From Streptomyces odonnellii (GTDB lineage: Bacteria; Actinomycetota; Actinomycetes; Streptomycetales; Streptomycetaceae): a stretch of DNA of 64,000 nt. How positions within the stretch are numbered: the first letter of the stretch is position 1; every line of letters starts with the position of its first letter. The stretch spans positions 1 to 64,000 of the forward strand of contig NZ_LATD01000027.1 of NCBI RefSeq assembly GCF_000981895.1, read 5' to 3'. Below the pieces are notes generated by a model that saw only the letters and a list, made by a program, of their open reading frames with translations, was not told the DNA's origin and ran no database searches. The position numbers and the translations under genes were made by a program. Shown piece after piece: positions 1-8,968 of this stretch.

Positions 1-565
1 CTGCCGAACAATGCGCCGACCGCTGAACTAGATGTCGCGGGCCCCGAGAAGCTCCGTCGCGGCCAGAGGACGGTGTGCTCGCTCAAGGGGGAAACGGGGG
101 GCGGGGAGCAGCCTCCGCCGTGCAGAGATGTCGGCGGAGGCCGCTCCCCCGGTACGCCTCGCAAAGCAGAACACCGTCCTCTGGAAACGAGGAGATTCCA
201 TGGTCCTGAGCCTTGCCCGGCACGTTACAACGGCGAGTCGTCGCTGAGATAAACAGAACCAGGGCAATGGCGTCTGCGCGGGGTGGGCGGCAGGCCCTGT
301 TCGCCGACGGGCCGCCGCACGTTCCGCCCCCCGTTATCTTCTTCGTGGCCCCGCAATGGGGCTCCCGGCCTCTGGAGCTGGCATGACTTTCTCCCCCTGT
401 CGATCGCATGGCCTGGGGGGTGGTGTCACCGGCTCCGGAGGCATCGACAGACCGCTGATTAGGGGCATGACCACCGGCTTCTTCCGAGGCAGGGAGGCTC
501 TTCGTAATGTGGATGTGGCGATCGGTGCCGTGCCAGGGCCGGGCGAGTACGACCCGAGACTGCAC
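1..565. other. Gene-free left flank of the IS110 element
   Basis: I see no convincing gene here; the open frames have no recognisable protein content. The stretch just before the IS110 transposase start is where IS110-group elements (established for IS621) carry the left-end non-coding segment that is transcribed as a bridge RNA. I cannot place the left end of the element, because the family has no long terminal inverted repeats, so the presence of such an RNA here is inference only. Confidence 0.4.
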
Positions 566-1768
566 GTGATCGACACCAGCGACATCGGCGCCTTCCTCGG
601 CCTGGACGTCGGCAAGGGCGAACACCATGCCACCGCCGTCACTCCGACCGGGAAGAAGGCTTTCGACAAGCGGCTGCCCAACAGCGAACCCAAACTCCGC
701 GAAGTCTTCGGCAAGTTGAAGGCCAAGCACGGCACCGTCCTCGTGGTCGTCGACCAGCCCGCCTCGATCGGCGCTCTGCCGATCGCGGTCGCGAGGGACA
801 TGGGCTGCTCGGTGGCCTATCTGCCGGGTCTGACGATGCGGCGGATCGCTGATCTCTATCCCGGCGAGGCCAAGACCGATGCCCGCGACGCCTTCGTCAT
901 CGCGGACGCCGCCCGGTCGGTGCCGCACACCCTGCGCTCGATCGAGCTGGAGGAGGAGACCATCGCTGAGCTGGAGATGATCGTCGGGTTCGACGACGAC
1001 CTGGCCGGCGAGGCCACCAGGATTTCCAACCGGCTGCGCGGCCTGCTCACGCAGATCCACCCGCACCTGGAGCGAGTCGTCGGCCCACGCATCCAGCACC
1101 CGGCCGTACTCAAACTGCTCGACCGGTTCGGCTCCCCGGCCCGGATCCGCAAGGCAGGACGCCGCCGGTTGATCGACTTGATACGGCCCAAGGCCCCGCG
1201 GATGGCCGAGCGGCTGATCGACGACATCTTCACCGTGCTCGACGGGCAGAGCGTCGTCGTTCCCGGCACGGACGCCGCCGCGCTGATCGTTCCCAGCCTC
1301 GCCAACTCGCTTCAGGCGGTGCTCGACCAGCGCAAACTCCTCGCGGTCAGGATCGAGGAACTGCTGGAAAACCACCCTCTTTCCAAGGTCCTGACGTCCA
1401 TGCCGGGGATCGGCGTCAGGACCGGAGCGAGGATCCTCATCGACGTCGGCGACGGCACCGCTTTCCCGTCCGCCGCCCATCTGGCCGCCTATGCCGGGCT
1501 GGCGCCGGCGACCCGCAGCTCGGGTTCCCCGATCCGCGGTGAACAGCCCTCCCGACGAGGAAACAAGCAGCTCAAGCGGGCCTTCTTCCTGTCCGCGTTC
1601 GCGGCCCTGGCCGACCCGGTCTCGCGGGCCTGCTACGACAAGAAGACCGCTCAGGGAAAGCACCACACCCAAGCCCTCCTCTGCCTCGCGAGACGACGAG
1701 CCGACGTGCTCTTCGCGATGCTCCGCGACGGCACCTTCTACGACCCACAACCAAGCCCCACGGGTTGA
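566..1768 (+). CDS. IS110-family transposase (RuvC-like DEDD recombinase)
   Basis: This is a 400-residue recombinase of the IS110 family, which moves its own element by an RNA-guided recombinase mechanism in characterised members. The N-terminal RuvC-like domain shows GLDVGKGEHHA with Asp14, DQPAS with Asp63, and KTDARDA with Asp105 and Asp108, the expected DEDD spacing, although the second acid is Asp rather than the commoner Glu. The C-terminal transposase domain has MPGIGVRTGARIL followed by AAYAGLAPATRSSGS and RRGNKQLKRAFF, where the family's catalytic serine lies. I chose the GTG at 566 because the conserved family N-terminus (SDIGAFLGLDVGK) begins there; the 70 extra codons back to 356 look unlike the family. 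Length and motifs are complete, so it may be active. It lies against a broken trypco2-like gene on its right side. Confidence 0.9.
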   Translation: MIDTSDIGAFLGLDVGKGEHHATAVTPTGKKAFDKRLPNSEPKLREVFGKLKAKHGTVLVVVDQPASIGALPIAVARDMGCSVAYLPGLTMRRIADLYPGEAKTDARDAFVIADAARSVPHTLRSIELEEETIAELEMIVGFDDDLAGEATRISNRLRGLLTQIHPHLERVVGPRIQHPAVLKLLDRFGSPARIRKAGRRRLIDLIRPKAPRMAERLIDDIFTVLDGQSVVVPGTDAAALIVPSLANSLQAVLDQRKLLAVRIEELLENHPLSKVLTSMPGIGVRTGARILIDVGDGTAFPSAAHLAAYAGLAPATRSSGSPIRGEQPSRRGNKQLKRAFFLSAFAALADPVSRACYDKKTAQGKHHTQALLCLARRRADVLFAMLRDGTFYDPQPSPTG

Positions 1769-1794
1769 CGAAACCCATAGGGGCACCCCCCCCC

Positions 1795-1958
1795 GCACTG
1801 CAGCTTCCCATCGCCTTTGACGTCATCGCGCAGTTCCAGCAACAGTTCCAGTTCGGCTTCCTCGATTTGAAGCGAACTGCTGCTGGGCCCCGAGCCCGGG
1901 CTTGGTAGAGCTCCTGCCCCAACTCCTCCATGGCAGCGGCCAATCCGATCGTCGCCAT
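1795..1958 (-). pseudogene. Trypco2-like small protein, truncated and frameshifted
   Basis: The frame starting at 1958 reads MATIGLAAAMEELGQELYQA, the typical start of the short actinobacterial trypco2 (trypsin-associated) proteins. About 35 codons in, the reading moves to another frame, where IEEAELELLLELRDDVKGDG continues the same family. The C-terminus is missing: similarity stops at about 1795, where the sequence changes to the right flank of the IS110 element. I see no matching C-terminal half beyond the left side of that element, so the locus was also rearranged. Assignment rests on remembered family sequence and would need a profile search. Confidence 0.6.
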
Positions 1959-1960
1959 AG

Positions 1961-2080
1961 CTACTTCTCGTCGTCTGCGAGGTTCAGAAATGAGTGGCGC
2001 CAGTTCTGGGCGACGACTTCAGCTTGGTGCAGTTCCAAGGTGAAGGTCATCACGAGTCTCTGAGCGGTGCGGCGACTCAT
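1961..2080 (-). pseudogene. 3' remnant of a gene upstream of trypco2
   Basis: A frame ending at a TAG at 1961, two bases before the trypco2-like ATG at 1958, closes with HSFLNLADDEK. The tight spacing looks like an original operon junction, and in actinobacteria trypco proteins often follow protease or NTPase genes. Upstream of about 2080 the frame no longer looks protein-like and I cannot identify the gene. It may be only chance coding. Confidence 0.25.
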
Positions 2081-2403
2081 TCTGTCCAGACCTCTGTCGG
2101 GGTGCGGCCCAGTGCCTCGTGGGCCTGGCCGGGGTAGCAGGCCACCGCCAAGGCCAGCCCTCTCGCAAACCGCTCGCAGGTCCCCGCCTCCTGCTACAGC
2201 CTTGCCCATGAAGCGAAGCTCGTGTGCTCGTACACGCGGCAGTGCGGCGGGACGGACGGCCCCGCGAGAAGCAGCCGAGATGGCCCTCGCGCCGCTTCCA
2301 TCAGGCGCTCGCCACGCTCCGATCCGCCGCGTGGGCACGGCTGGTGGGTCGGCCTCGCTCGGTGCCGCTCGTGTCGAGCGGCACGTCTGGCGGGACAGTT
2401 GGG

Positions 2404-2712
2404 TCAGGTCTCTGAGGTATCGCTATTGGTTCGCCGGGCGGGGGAGGGGATCAGGAGTTCGGCGCGGATCATCGCGGCGATGAAGGCGACCGCGCCGATG
2501 AGTACGACGGACCAGGTGATGGCCTTCCCGGGCCTGTCCCGTTCCGATGGGCGGGGTGATCTTTTGGTCCGGGGGGATCTGCCTGTCGATGCCGACTGCC
2601 TGGCGGGCGTTGACCGGGATACGAGCGGTGCCGGGCTGCGCCCCTTTGGGTTGTGGACGATCTCGTGGGGTTGGCCGGTGCCGCACAGGGAGCCCCCCGG
2701 GCCTGGCCGGCT
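2404..2712 (-). other. Open frame with a transmembrane segment but no start codon
   Basis: This minus-strand frame ends with a basic stretch and then AITWSVVLIGAVAFIAAMIR, a clear membrane-spanning segment, before a short tail and a TGA at 2404. There is no ATG, GTG or TTG in frame before the upstream stop at 2713. It may be the 3' end of a broken gene for a small membrane protein. The rest of 2081-2947 shows nothing I can assign. Confidence 0.25.
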
Positions 2713-2947
2713 TCAGGGTGTTGACGTGGTCCAGCGGTAGCGGCTCTTCGCGGAGTGCCTGTGGGTGGCGCTGGATGCCTGCCGCGCCGACGGGATCTGA
2801 TCTGGGAGGGCTGGCTCACACCGTGCTCTCTGGGCTGGCCGCTGCCTGCTTCCTGTGAAGTGGAAAAGCGCGCGCCGGACCGGCTTCTGCTTCATCCATG
2901 GGATGCGGTGCGGGGGTGGACCGTTGCCGCATCCCATGGACGCCTGG

Positions 2948-3052
2948 TCAGTCGAAGAGTCCTTCGACGACCTCTTCGGCGGCCTCGCCGCCGATCTCTT
3001 CGGCTGTCTCTTCTGCGATCTCCTCGATGATTTCCCCGAAGATGTCGTCCAT
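2948..3052 (-). CDS. 34-residue highly acidic peptide
   Basis: A small ORF of 34 codons starts at ATG 3052 with a good ribosome-binding sequence (GAAAGGAA) about eight bases upstream. The product (beginning MDDIFGEIIEEIAEE and ending EGLFD) is extremely acidic, with Glu pairs spaced so that a single amphipathic helix is likely, and it contains no Cys, Lys or Arg. I do not recognise a family. It lies just downstream of, and in the same orientation as, the decayed beta-propeller-like gene. It could be a regulatory or antitoxin-like peptide, a bioactive-peptide precursor, or non-functional. The strong RBS and strongly biased composition argue against chance. Confidence 0.5.
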   Translation of the reverse strand: MDDIFGEIIEEIAEETAEEIGGEAAEEVVEGLFD

Positions 3053-3339
3053 GTGGTGATTCCTTTCGTGTTGGTGCGGCTGGCCCGCGGCAGCTGTGAG
3101 GCGACTACGGGGTCGTGAGCATCGGTTCAACGTGCCGTTCCTGGAAGGGAGTTCCCAGAAGATCTTCCTTCCACTGCCAGCGGTGATTGTCAGCTTCCTG
3201 TTTGCCGTCGGCCTCCTGTTTTGCACCGGTTTCCTGCTTGCCGTCGCTGTCGGCAGGTGGCGCAACCGCGTGTGCTGACTGCCATCCGTACGCGGATCCA
3301 TGTCGGCGGGGCTGTCGGTGGGGAGTTGGCAGGGGGGAG

Positions 3340-4490
3340 GCGGCGACCACCTCTGTGGCCATGTGACGGTCACATCTCCCGTGTCGGTGAGGTAGGCGAC
3401 GGGGCGGCCGGACCGGTCCACGGCCCAGAACCGCCCGCGCCGGTCGGCGAGGGCGCCCACTTGGTCCTTCAGCGGGCCCAGTGTGCTGGTGCCCACGCGG
3501 TCGGGCGGAACCGCGCCGGGGAAGTAGGTGATCTCCAGCGTGGCCGCTGTCTCGTTGTGGCTGACGCGGTAACCGTCGGCGAGTTCCGCGTAGCAGGACG
3601 GCACGCTGATCGCGTGTTTCGTGGTCCGGTTGTAGACACCGGCCTTGGCACCGGCTTTCCTGGTGGGGCCGCGGGACCAGTAGACCCAGCGGTCCACCAC
3701 CTGGATCTGCGCGGGTATGCACGGGGCACCCACGGACGGACACCAGGGGGCCGGCTGGCTTCCTGGACGGCAGGGATGCTGCGGAGACAGTGCCGCTCCT
3801 GGCTGACAGAGTGGGTTTCCAGTAGCCGTTGGGAAACCGGAAGACGTCGCCTTCCCAGGTGCACTGGATGTCCTCCACCGGGTCTCCGTTCGCCGGTTGC
3901 CACCAGAGGTCGCCGGCATTCCGCGGGGGCGTGACGTTCAGCTCGCCCTTTGCGGTCAGCGACAGGGTGAAGCCGGAAAGGTACGTGGTCGCGCGGGAGA
4001 CGCCGAGCGGTACGTGGAGTGTGCCAACGAGCAGGTGTCCCTGGTCGACCGCGATGCCGCCGACGCCGTACACCGTCTACTGGGGCAGCGGTACGTGCAC
4101 GCCGACGGCCGGGATCCCGTCGGCGCCGAGCGTAATGCGCTGGACCGCCCAGTCGTCCGGGCTCGAGCCGCCCGTGACGTAGATGGCGCCGTCTGCGCCT
4201 CTCATGAGCTGGTGGCCGGATTTCAGCAGAGTGCGGGCCGCGCCGCCGGCGGCGGGTTGGTCCAAGATCTCGCCGTCGCTACCGGGCTAGACCACCCAGT
4301 TGCCCAGCAGCGTCACATTGCCTGGAGAATCCCTGTGGGGGTTCGGGGCCCGTCCGGATGGTCGCGGTCGACGAGGTAGCTGTGAAAGTCGCCGTCAGAG
4401 TACGAACCGGGTTGCGTCCAGGGGAATGGTGTACGGGTTCGACCTGATCCGGGGGTTTGCCCCGGCATCGGGATGGTGCCCGCATAGATG
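3340..4490 (-). pseudogene. Decayed secreted or beta-propeller-like protein gene
   Basis: Protein-like segments appear successively in different minus-strand frames: GDFHSYLVDRDHPDGP near 4380, GHQLMRGADGAIYVTGGSS near 4190, then after an in-frame TAG at 4077 GIAVDQGHLLVGTLHVPLG near 4020, and after a frameshift near 3790 WVYWSRGPTRKAGAKAGVYN and GRFWAVDRSGRPVAYLTDTG toward 3390. Phrases such as GADGAIYVTGG and GIAVDQGHLLVGTL resemble repeats of beta-propeller proteins, but I cannot name the family. At least one stop and two frameshifts are needed, so the gene is dead. Its 5' part is cut off by the IS256 element at about 4490, and no continuation is visible on the far side of that element. 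Confidence 0.5.
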
Positions 4491-5812
4491 AACGGCCACC
4501 GGCTGATCTTCGAAGTGTCGAAGCCTCGAAGGAGATCAGCACGATGACCGCACCTGACAGTCTGCCCCGGCACGTCCTCGCGGAAGACAACCTCGGCGCG
4601 GCGAGTCCCGACCTGCTGCGCGCGATGGTCAAGACGTTCGCCGACGCACTCATGTCCGCGGAGGCCGATGCTCTCTGCAATGCCGAATACGGGCAGGTCA
4701 GCGACGAACGCGTCAACCACCGCAACGGCTACCGCTCACGCGAGTGGGACACCCGCGCAGGCACCGTCGAGCTGGCCATTCCCAGGCTGCGCCAGGGCAG
4801 TTACTTCCCGCACTGGCTGCTCGAGCGACGCCGCCGGGCCGAGCAGGCCCTCATCTCGGTGGTCGCGACCGCCTACCTGCTCGGCGTCTCCACCCGCAGA
4901 GTGGAGAAGCTCGCCGAGTCTCTCGGCGTCACCCAGCTGTCGAAGTCCCAGGTCAGCGCGATGGCCAAGCACCTGGACGAGCAGGTCGCAGCCTTCCGCA
5001 ACCGGCCCCTGGACGCGGGCCCGTATGCGTTTGTCTGGGTCGACGCGCTGACCCAGAAGGTCCGGGAGGGCGGCCGGATCATCAACGTCCACGCGCTGAT
5101 CGCGGTCGGCGTCAACGCCGACGGCCACCGCGAGATCCTCGGCCTCGACGTGGCCACCGCCGAGGACGGGGCCGGCTGGCTGGCCTTCCTGCGCTCGCTG
5201 ATCGCCCGCGGCCTGTCCGGCGTCCAGCTGGTCATCTCCGACGCTCACACCGGCCTGGTGAACGCGATCGGCGCGACCCTGCCCGGTGCCTCCTGGCAGC
5301 GATGCCGCACGCATTACGCCCGTAACCTGCTGAGCCAGGTTCCGAAGTCCGCCCAGCCGTGGGTGGCCACGCTGCTGCGGACCGTCTTCGAACAGCCCGA
5401 CACCGACGCCGTCCAGGCCCAGATGCGACACGTACTGGACGCGCTGGAGGCCAAGTTCCCCAAGGCGGCAGCCCACTTGGACTCCGCCCAGCATGAATTG
5501 CTGGCGTTCACCGCCTTCCCACGCGAGATCTGGCGGCAGATCTGGTCGAACAATCCGCAGGAACGGCTCAACAAGGAGATCCGCCGCCGCACCGATGTGG
5601 TCGGCATCTTCCCTGACCGCACCGCCCTGATCCGGCTCGTCGGCGCGGTCCTGGCCGAACAGAACGACGAGTGGACAGAAGCCCGCCGCTACATGGGACT
5701 CGACCTACTCGCCAAGGCCCGCCTCCACCCGACCGAGTCAGAAACCGACGAGATCGTCCTGCCCACCGAACTCACCGCATAGCCTCAAAGAAGAGATCAC
5801 CGAGTGGTCGTC
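4488..5812 (+). mobile_element. IS256-family insertion sequence
   Basis: The transposase gene is bracketed by imperfect inverted repeats of about 20 bp: GGCCACCGGCTGATCTT near 4494-4510 on the left and, read inward, GACCACTCGGTGATCTCTT near 5809-5791 on the right. The length of about 1.3 kb fits the family. I cannot identify the expected 8-9 bp target duplication, so the exact ends are uncertain. The element abuts the decayed propeller-like gene on the left. Confidence 0.7.
4544..5782 (+). CDS. IS256-family (mutator-type) transposase
   Basis: This 412-residue DDE transposase catalyses cut-and-paste or copy-out movement of the IS256 element. The catalytic triad is visible as Asp167 in FVWVDALTQKV, Asp233 in LVISDAHTGL and Glu345 in NPQERLNKEIRRRTDVVGIF, with the family C/H signature WQRCRTHYARN between the second and third residues. 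I start at ATG 4544, which has GGAG nine bases upstream and gives the usual family N-terminus; an in-frame extension to 4457 lies outside the terminal repeat. No stop or frameshift interrupts the gene, so the copy looks intact and potentially active. Confidence 0.92.
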   Translation: MTAPDSLPRHVLAEDNLGAASPDLLRAMVKTFADALMSAEADALCNAEYGQVSDERVNHRNGYRSREWDTRAGTVELAIPRLRQGSYFPHWLLERRRRAEQALISVVATAYLLGVSTRRVEKLAESLGVTQLSKSQVSAMAKHLDEQVAAFRNRPLDAGPYAFVWVDALTQKVREGGRIINVHALIAVGVNADGHREILGLDVATAEDGAGWLAFLRSLIARGLSGVQLVISDAHTGLVNAIGATLPGASWQRCRTHYARNLLSQVPKSAQPWVATLLRTVFEQPDTDAVQAQMRHVLDALEAKFPKAAAHLDSAQHELLAFTAFPREIWRQIWSNNPQERLNKEIRRRTDVVGIFPDRTALIRLVGAVLAEQNDEWTEARRYMGLDLLAKARLHPTESETDEIVLPTELTA

Positions 5813-5989
5813 GATACACCACTCCCGCGGACGTGACCCAGAACCGTGGTGGCGCTGAGCGACAGCAGATGCGGCCTGTTCTGCTGGGCGGAGGGTAGTC
5901 CGGCTCTGCGGCAAGAGCCGTGCGCAGACGGCCGCTGGTGTTTTTGGGCCCCTATCTCTGCGGTCAAGGTTGTGGGTGAGGATGGCGGT

Positions 5990-6313
5990 ATGACGACCTG
6001 GTTCCGCACCTACTACGAGGACGAAGATCTGTGGCTGTATTTCGAGGCTGATGACGGAGGCTGGGCAGCACGGCAGGTTGAGGTCCGGGGCGGGACTTGC
6101 GTCCGGTGACGGCGGCCTCCTTGGTAGAGGTGCTGCACTTGCGTGATCATGCGGATCTTGCGGCGATGTTCCCCTTTGAACGCCGGTATGGCGTTCTCGC
6201 TGAAGGTCCCATTGATGGCTGGCAGGACCAGCCGCAGGCGGCCCGAGATCACTGCGGAGGAGTTCGAGCGGCTGTGGGCTGAAGCACGGCGGGCTCTTGG
6301 CGATTCAGACTGA
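5990..6313 (+). pseudogene. Conserved small hypothetical protein with two frameshifts
   Basis: Starting at ATG 5990, MTTWFRTYYEDEDLWLYFEA runs in one frame to about 6095. The reading then moves to a second frame (PVTAASLVEVLHLRDHADLA) and, after one extra C near 6244, to a third that ends EITAEEFERLWAEARRALGD and a TGA at 6313. Joined, these give a coherent protein of about 107 residues of a kind common as a hypothetical protein in Streptomyces. Either the gene is dead or the two single-base changes are assembly errors; the otherwise perfect flow of sequence makes the second possibility worth testing. The function is unknown. Confidence 0.6.
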
Positions 6314-6450
6314 TTTGGCGGGTTGGGCTTCGTAGAAGGTTCCGTCTCGGAGTATCGCGAAGAGGGCGTCGGCCCGTCGTCGGGCAAGGCGGAGCAGAGC
6401 AGAGCCTGGGTGTGGTGCTTGCCCTGAGCGATTTCCCTGTCGTAGCGAGG
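6305..6450 (-). pseudogene. C-terminal fragment of an IS110 transposase
   Basis: The minus strand encodes LARRRADALFAILRDGTFYE ending at a stop at 6305, preceded in another frame by YDREIAQGKHHTQALLC. Together they match the last 45 or so residues of the IS110 transposase at 566-1768 (YDKKTAQGKHHTQALLCLAR and ADVLFAMLRDGTFYD), with one frameshift between. No upstream part of the transposase is visible. It is the relic of an older IS110 insertion next to the frameshifted hypothetical gene. Confidence 0.75.
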
Positions 6451-6653
6451 GCCGGGAGGCCGGGATCCCCTTGCGGAGGCACCAAAAGGTAATGGGGGGG
6501 CAGCGGCCGGGGACATGCCGCCAGCGGACGCTGACGGTGGGCCCGTGCTCGGTGCCGTCGCCTTGGTTGGCCTTCTGGTTTGCACAGGTGAGGCGGTCGC
6601 CGCGTCGGCCCCGCATGCGGCCGGGACGTGACGGCTCGTCCCGGCGGGGCGGG

Positions 6654-7115
6654 TCAGGTACGCGCGGGCGGAGGCGCGAGCACCATGGGCCACTCCTCCC
6701 CGGATTTGAGCAGGTCGTCGAGTGAGACGTCGGGGCCGGCGGTGAAGACGGCGGTCGGTTCGGCGAGGCGCGCGGACAGCGCGGGCTCGGCCGCCGTCCG
6801 GGCGGACAGGACCACCACGGCCTGCGGGTCGACGGCCGACCGGTCGGGGAAGCCGGCGGGGTCCACGCCCGCCTGCCGCAACGGGACGGGGTGGACGGCG
6901 ATGCCCACGGTCAGCAGCCCTGCGTCGAGCGACTGTTCGGCCCAGCCGTCCGTGCGGACGAGATGGAGCGCCCCGTCACCCTCGTAGCAGTGTGCGCCGA
7001 GTCCGGCGACGGCACGCTCTGCGGGCGTGCCGTCGGGATCGACGACGAGGACGGCGAACACCGTGTCCGGCGCGTCGGGATCGAGGCCGGAGCGGAGGTA
7101 CAGGCGGGCGGCCAT
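6654..7115 (-). CDS. Hypothetical protein, about 153 residues
   Basis: An open frame with ordinary amino-acid composition begins at ATG 7115, where GGAGG lies about ten bases upstream; a longer start at 7145 has no such site. The product begins MAARLYLRSGLDPDAPDT and has alternating hydrophobic stretches (TVFAVLVVDPDG, QAVVVLSARTA) suggestive of a small alpha/beta fold. There is no signal peptide or membrane segment. I do not recognise a family. It stands alone between an IS110 fragment and a gene-poor stretch (7116-7539) in which I see nothing. Confidence 0.5.
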   Translation of the reverse strand: MAARLYLRSGLDPDAPDTVFAVLVVDPDGTPAERAVAGLGAHCYEGDGALHLVRTDGWAEQSLDAGLLTVGIAVHPVPLRQAGVDPAGFPDRSAVDPQAVVVLSARTAAEPALSARLAEPTAVFTAGPDVSLDDLLKSGEEWPMVLAPPPART

Positions 7116-7539
7116 GGGGCAACGCCTCCAGAGCGGATCGGACATGGGCGGGGCATCGGTACAGCATGCCCTGCGACCACCGCCTCGTCAGCGTGCGAGG
7201 TGGTGAGGAGCGGACCGCTTGGTGTATGAGGCGTGTGTGCAAGGGAAGCCGGCGAACGTGACACACCGGCTCAAAGATCTTTTCGGGGGCCCGGAATCAA
7301 TCTGCGGGTCCGCGACTGCTCCAGGACCACAGTCGGCCGGGCGCGGGCCCCCACCCCGGAACAAGGAGCTGTGCTCCGGTAACCAGCAGGCCGGTCCCGC
7401 CCATTGCTGCCCGGCTTCCGTAGCGCGTCGGGCTGGTGCTTCGGGCACTGCGGTTGTCAAAAGGGCCTCTTTCTGGATATTTCTCCAGGCCCTGCGGTAA
7501 TCCGTTTGAACGGCGTACGGGTGGACGTGGCAGGCTTAC

Positions 7540-8916
7540 GTGGTGATTGTCGAGCTGGCCCCCCGTTTTCTGACCTGGGACGATGTGGATCCCGCCCGTC
7601 ATTTCTTCGACAGCGCGTCGGCGCCGCAGGTGGTGCGGTCGCTCGGGCCCGCCCTGAGGGTGCCCAGCCGCACCGGCATCCCCTCGGATGACCCGGCGAT
7701 GCGTGCCTGGAGTTGGGGTGAGGGACAGCCCTGGGCCGACGCCATGTCGCACGCCCTCGCCGAGCACTACGGCCGCTGGACCGTGGGCTGGCGCTGGTCG
7801 CACGACGAAGGCGACTTCGACGGAGGACCGGTCGGGAGCTGGTGCTGCCCGCGGGACTCGATCACCACACCGCAGGAGACGCTCGCCCGTGTCGTCGCGG
7901 CACTGTGCGAGTGGCGCGAGTGGCTGGAGAGTCTCGCCGGGTGGTTCGACAGGTACTCCTTGGACCTGACCGGGGTCGAGGACCAGCGGATCCTGTGGGA
8001 ACGCGCCGCCCGGAACCTGATCCTGCAGGTGACCGATCGCACCGGTTGCGGCAGCGGTTGGCACGGGCATTGCTGTCAAGTGCTCACCTGGTTCCTCAGC
8101 CGCTGGGGGGTCGATCCCGACCTCGCGCGGGAGCTGGTCGACGAGGCGATCGGCGGGCGGTTCGCGAGCTGGACCGGCCCCGACCCGGCGCTGGTCGAGG
8201 ATGTCGCGGAGCGCCTCGCACTGTCGCTGGGGCCGGATGACGGCCCAGGAACCGCCAGGCCCGCGCCGGACGACGTCGAGCGCTGGCTCGAGGTTCGCGA
8301 GAGCGTGCCATGGCAGGCGGTTTCGGAAGGCAGCCGGGACGACCCGGTCACCCCGTCGTGCGATGGCGCGGTGGAGGACATACGCGCCTTTGACGGCGCC
8401 TTGGACCCCGCCCGCGCACAGGGCCTGCTTGCTGCCCTGGACCTGCTGCGGGCCGACGCGGCTCGCGGTGCCTCCCTTGACTTCGAACTGCTTCAGCGCT
8501 GGCAGCGGCATGTCCTGGGAACGCCGCAACCACCGCCGTTCCGCAGCCTGCCGGCCTTCGCAAAGGGGGGCCGGGAACGCTACGGCATCGGCCCGGACAC
8601 CCGAGCCCGTCTCGACGCCCACCTGGCCGAGAGCGCCCGCCCTGTTGAGCGGCCCCTTCCCCTCACCGCCCGGGCCGCACGTGCCTATCTCGACGTGTGC
8701 TTCTTCCACCCGTTCGACGACGGTAACGCCCGGTGCGCCTTCCTCACCCTCGTCTTCGTCCTCGCCCGCGAGGGCGTCGCGCTCGACGGAGTCAGCCTGC
8801 TGCGTCGCGTCACCTTCCAGGCCGACGAGCCGCAGGACGCGTTGACCCTCACGCGGTACGTCGACATCCACCTCTCGGAGACCCGACGCAACGCCGCCGC
8901 TTCCCTCGGCTCCTAG
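7540..8916 (+). CDS. Fic/DOC-family protein (probable nucleotidyl transferase)
   Basis: This is a 458-residue protein with a C-terminal Fic domain. Fic proteins transfer AMP or another phosphate-containing group onto target hydroxyls. The active-site loop is at residues 390-398, HPFDDGNAR, close to the canonical HPFx(D/E)GNGR; His390, the acidic residue and Arg398 are present, but the second Gly is Ala. The N-terminal 290 residues are rich in Trp and have no domain I recognise. I see no inhibitory (S/T)xxxE(G/N) helix with certainty and no small antitoxin ORF next to it. The GTG start at 7540 has only a weak upstream purine run. Toxin, effector or housekeeping modifier are all possible. Confidence 0.75.
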   Translation: MVIVELAPRFLTWDDVDPARHFFDSASAPQVVRSLGPALRVPSRTGIPSDDPAMRAWSWGEGQPWADAMSHALAEHYGRWTVGWRWSHDEGDFDGGPVGSWCCPRDSITTPQETLARVVAALCEWREWLESLAGWFDRYSLDLTGVEDQRILWERAARNLILQVTDRTGCGSGWHGHCCQVLTWFLSRWGVDPDLARELVDEAIGGRFASWTGPDPALVEDVAERLALSLGPDDGPGTARPAPDDVERWLEVRESVPWQAVSEGSRDDPVTPSCDGAVEDIRAFDGALDPARAQGLLAALDLLRADAARGASLDFELLQRWQRHVLGTPQPPPFRSLPAFAKGGRERYGIGPDTRARLDAHLAESARPVERPLPLTARAARAYLDVCFFHPFDDGNARCAFLTLVFVLAREGVALDGVSLLRRVTFQADEPQDALTLTRYVDIHLSETRRNAAASLGS

Positions 8917-8968
8917 GCCGTGCCTGAGAATTGACCTCTGGGAAGGGTCCGAAGCTGACGGAGGGGCC

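Noticed and set aside
83-1798. 571-codon minus-strand open frame opposite the IS110 transposase
   Set aside because: It is an antisense shadow of the transposase: its composition is dominated by Arg, Gly and Asp from GC-rich third positions and it has no family similarity.
4488-5812. Target-site duplication for the IS256 copy
   Set aside because: I compared both flanks (about 4480-4493 and 5810-5822) and found no matching 8-9 bp direct repeat; ends may be imprecise or the flanks rearranged.
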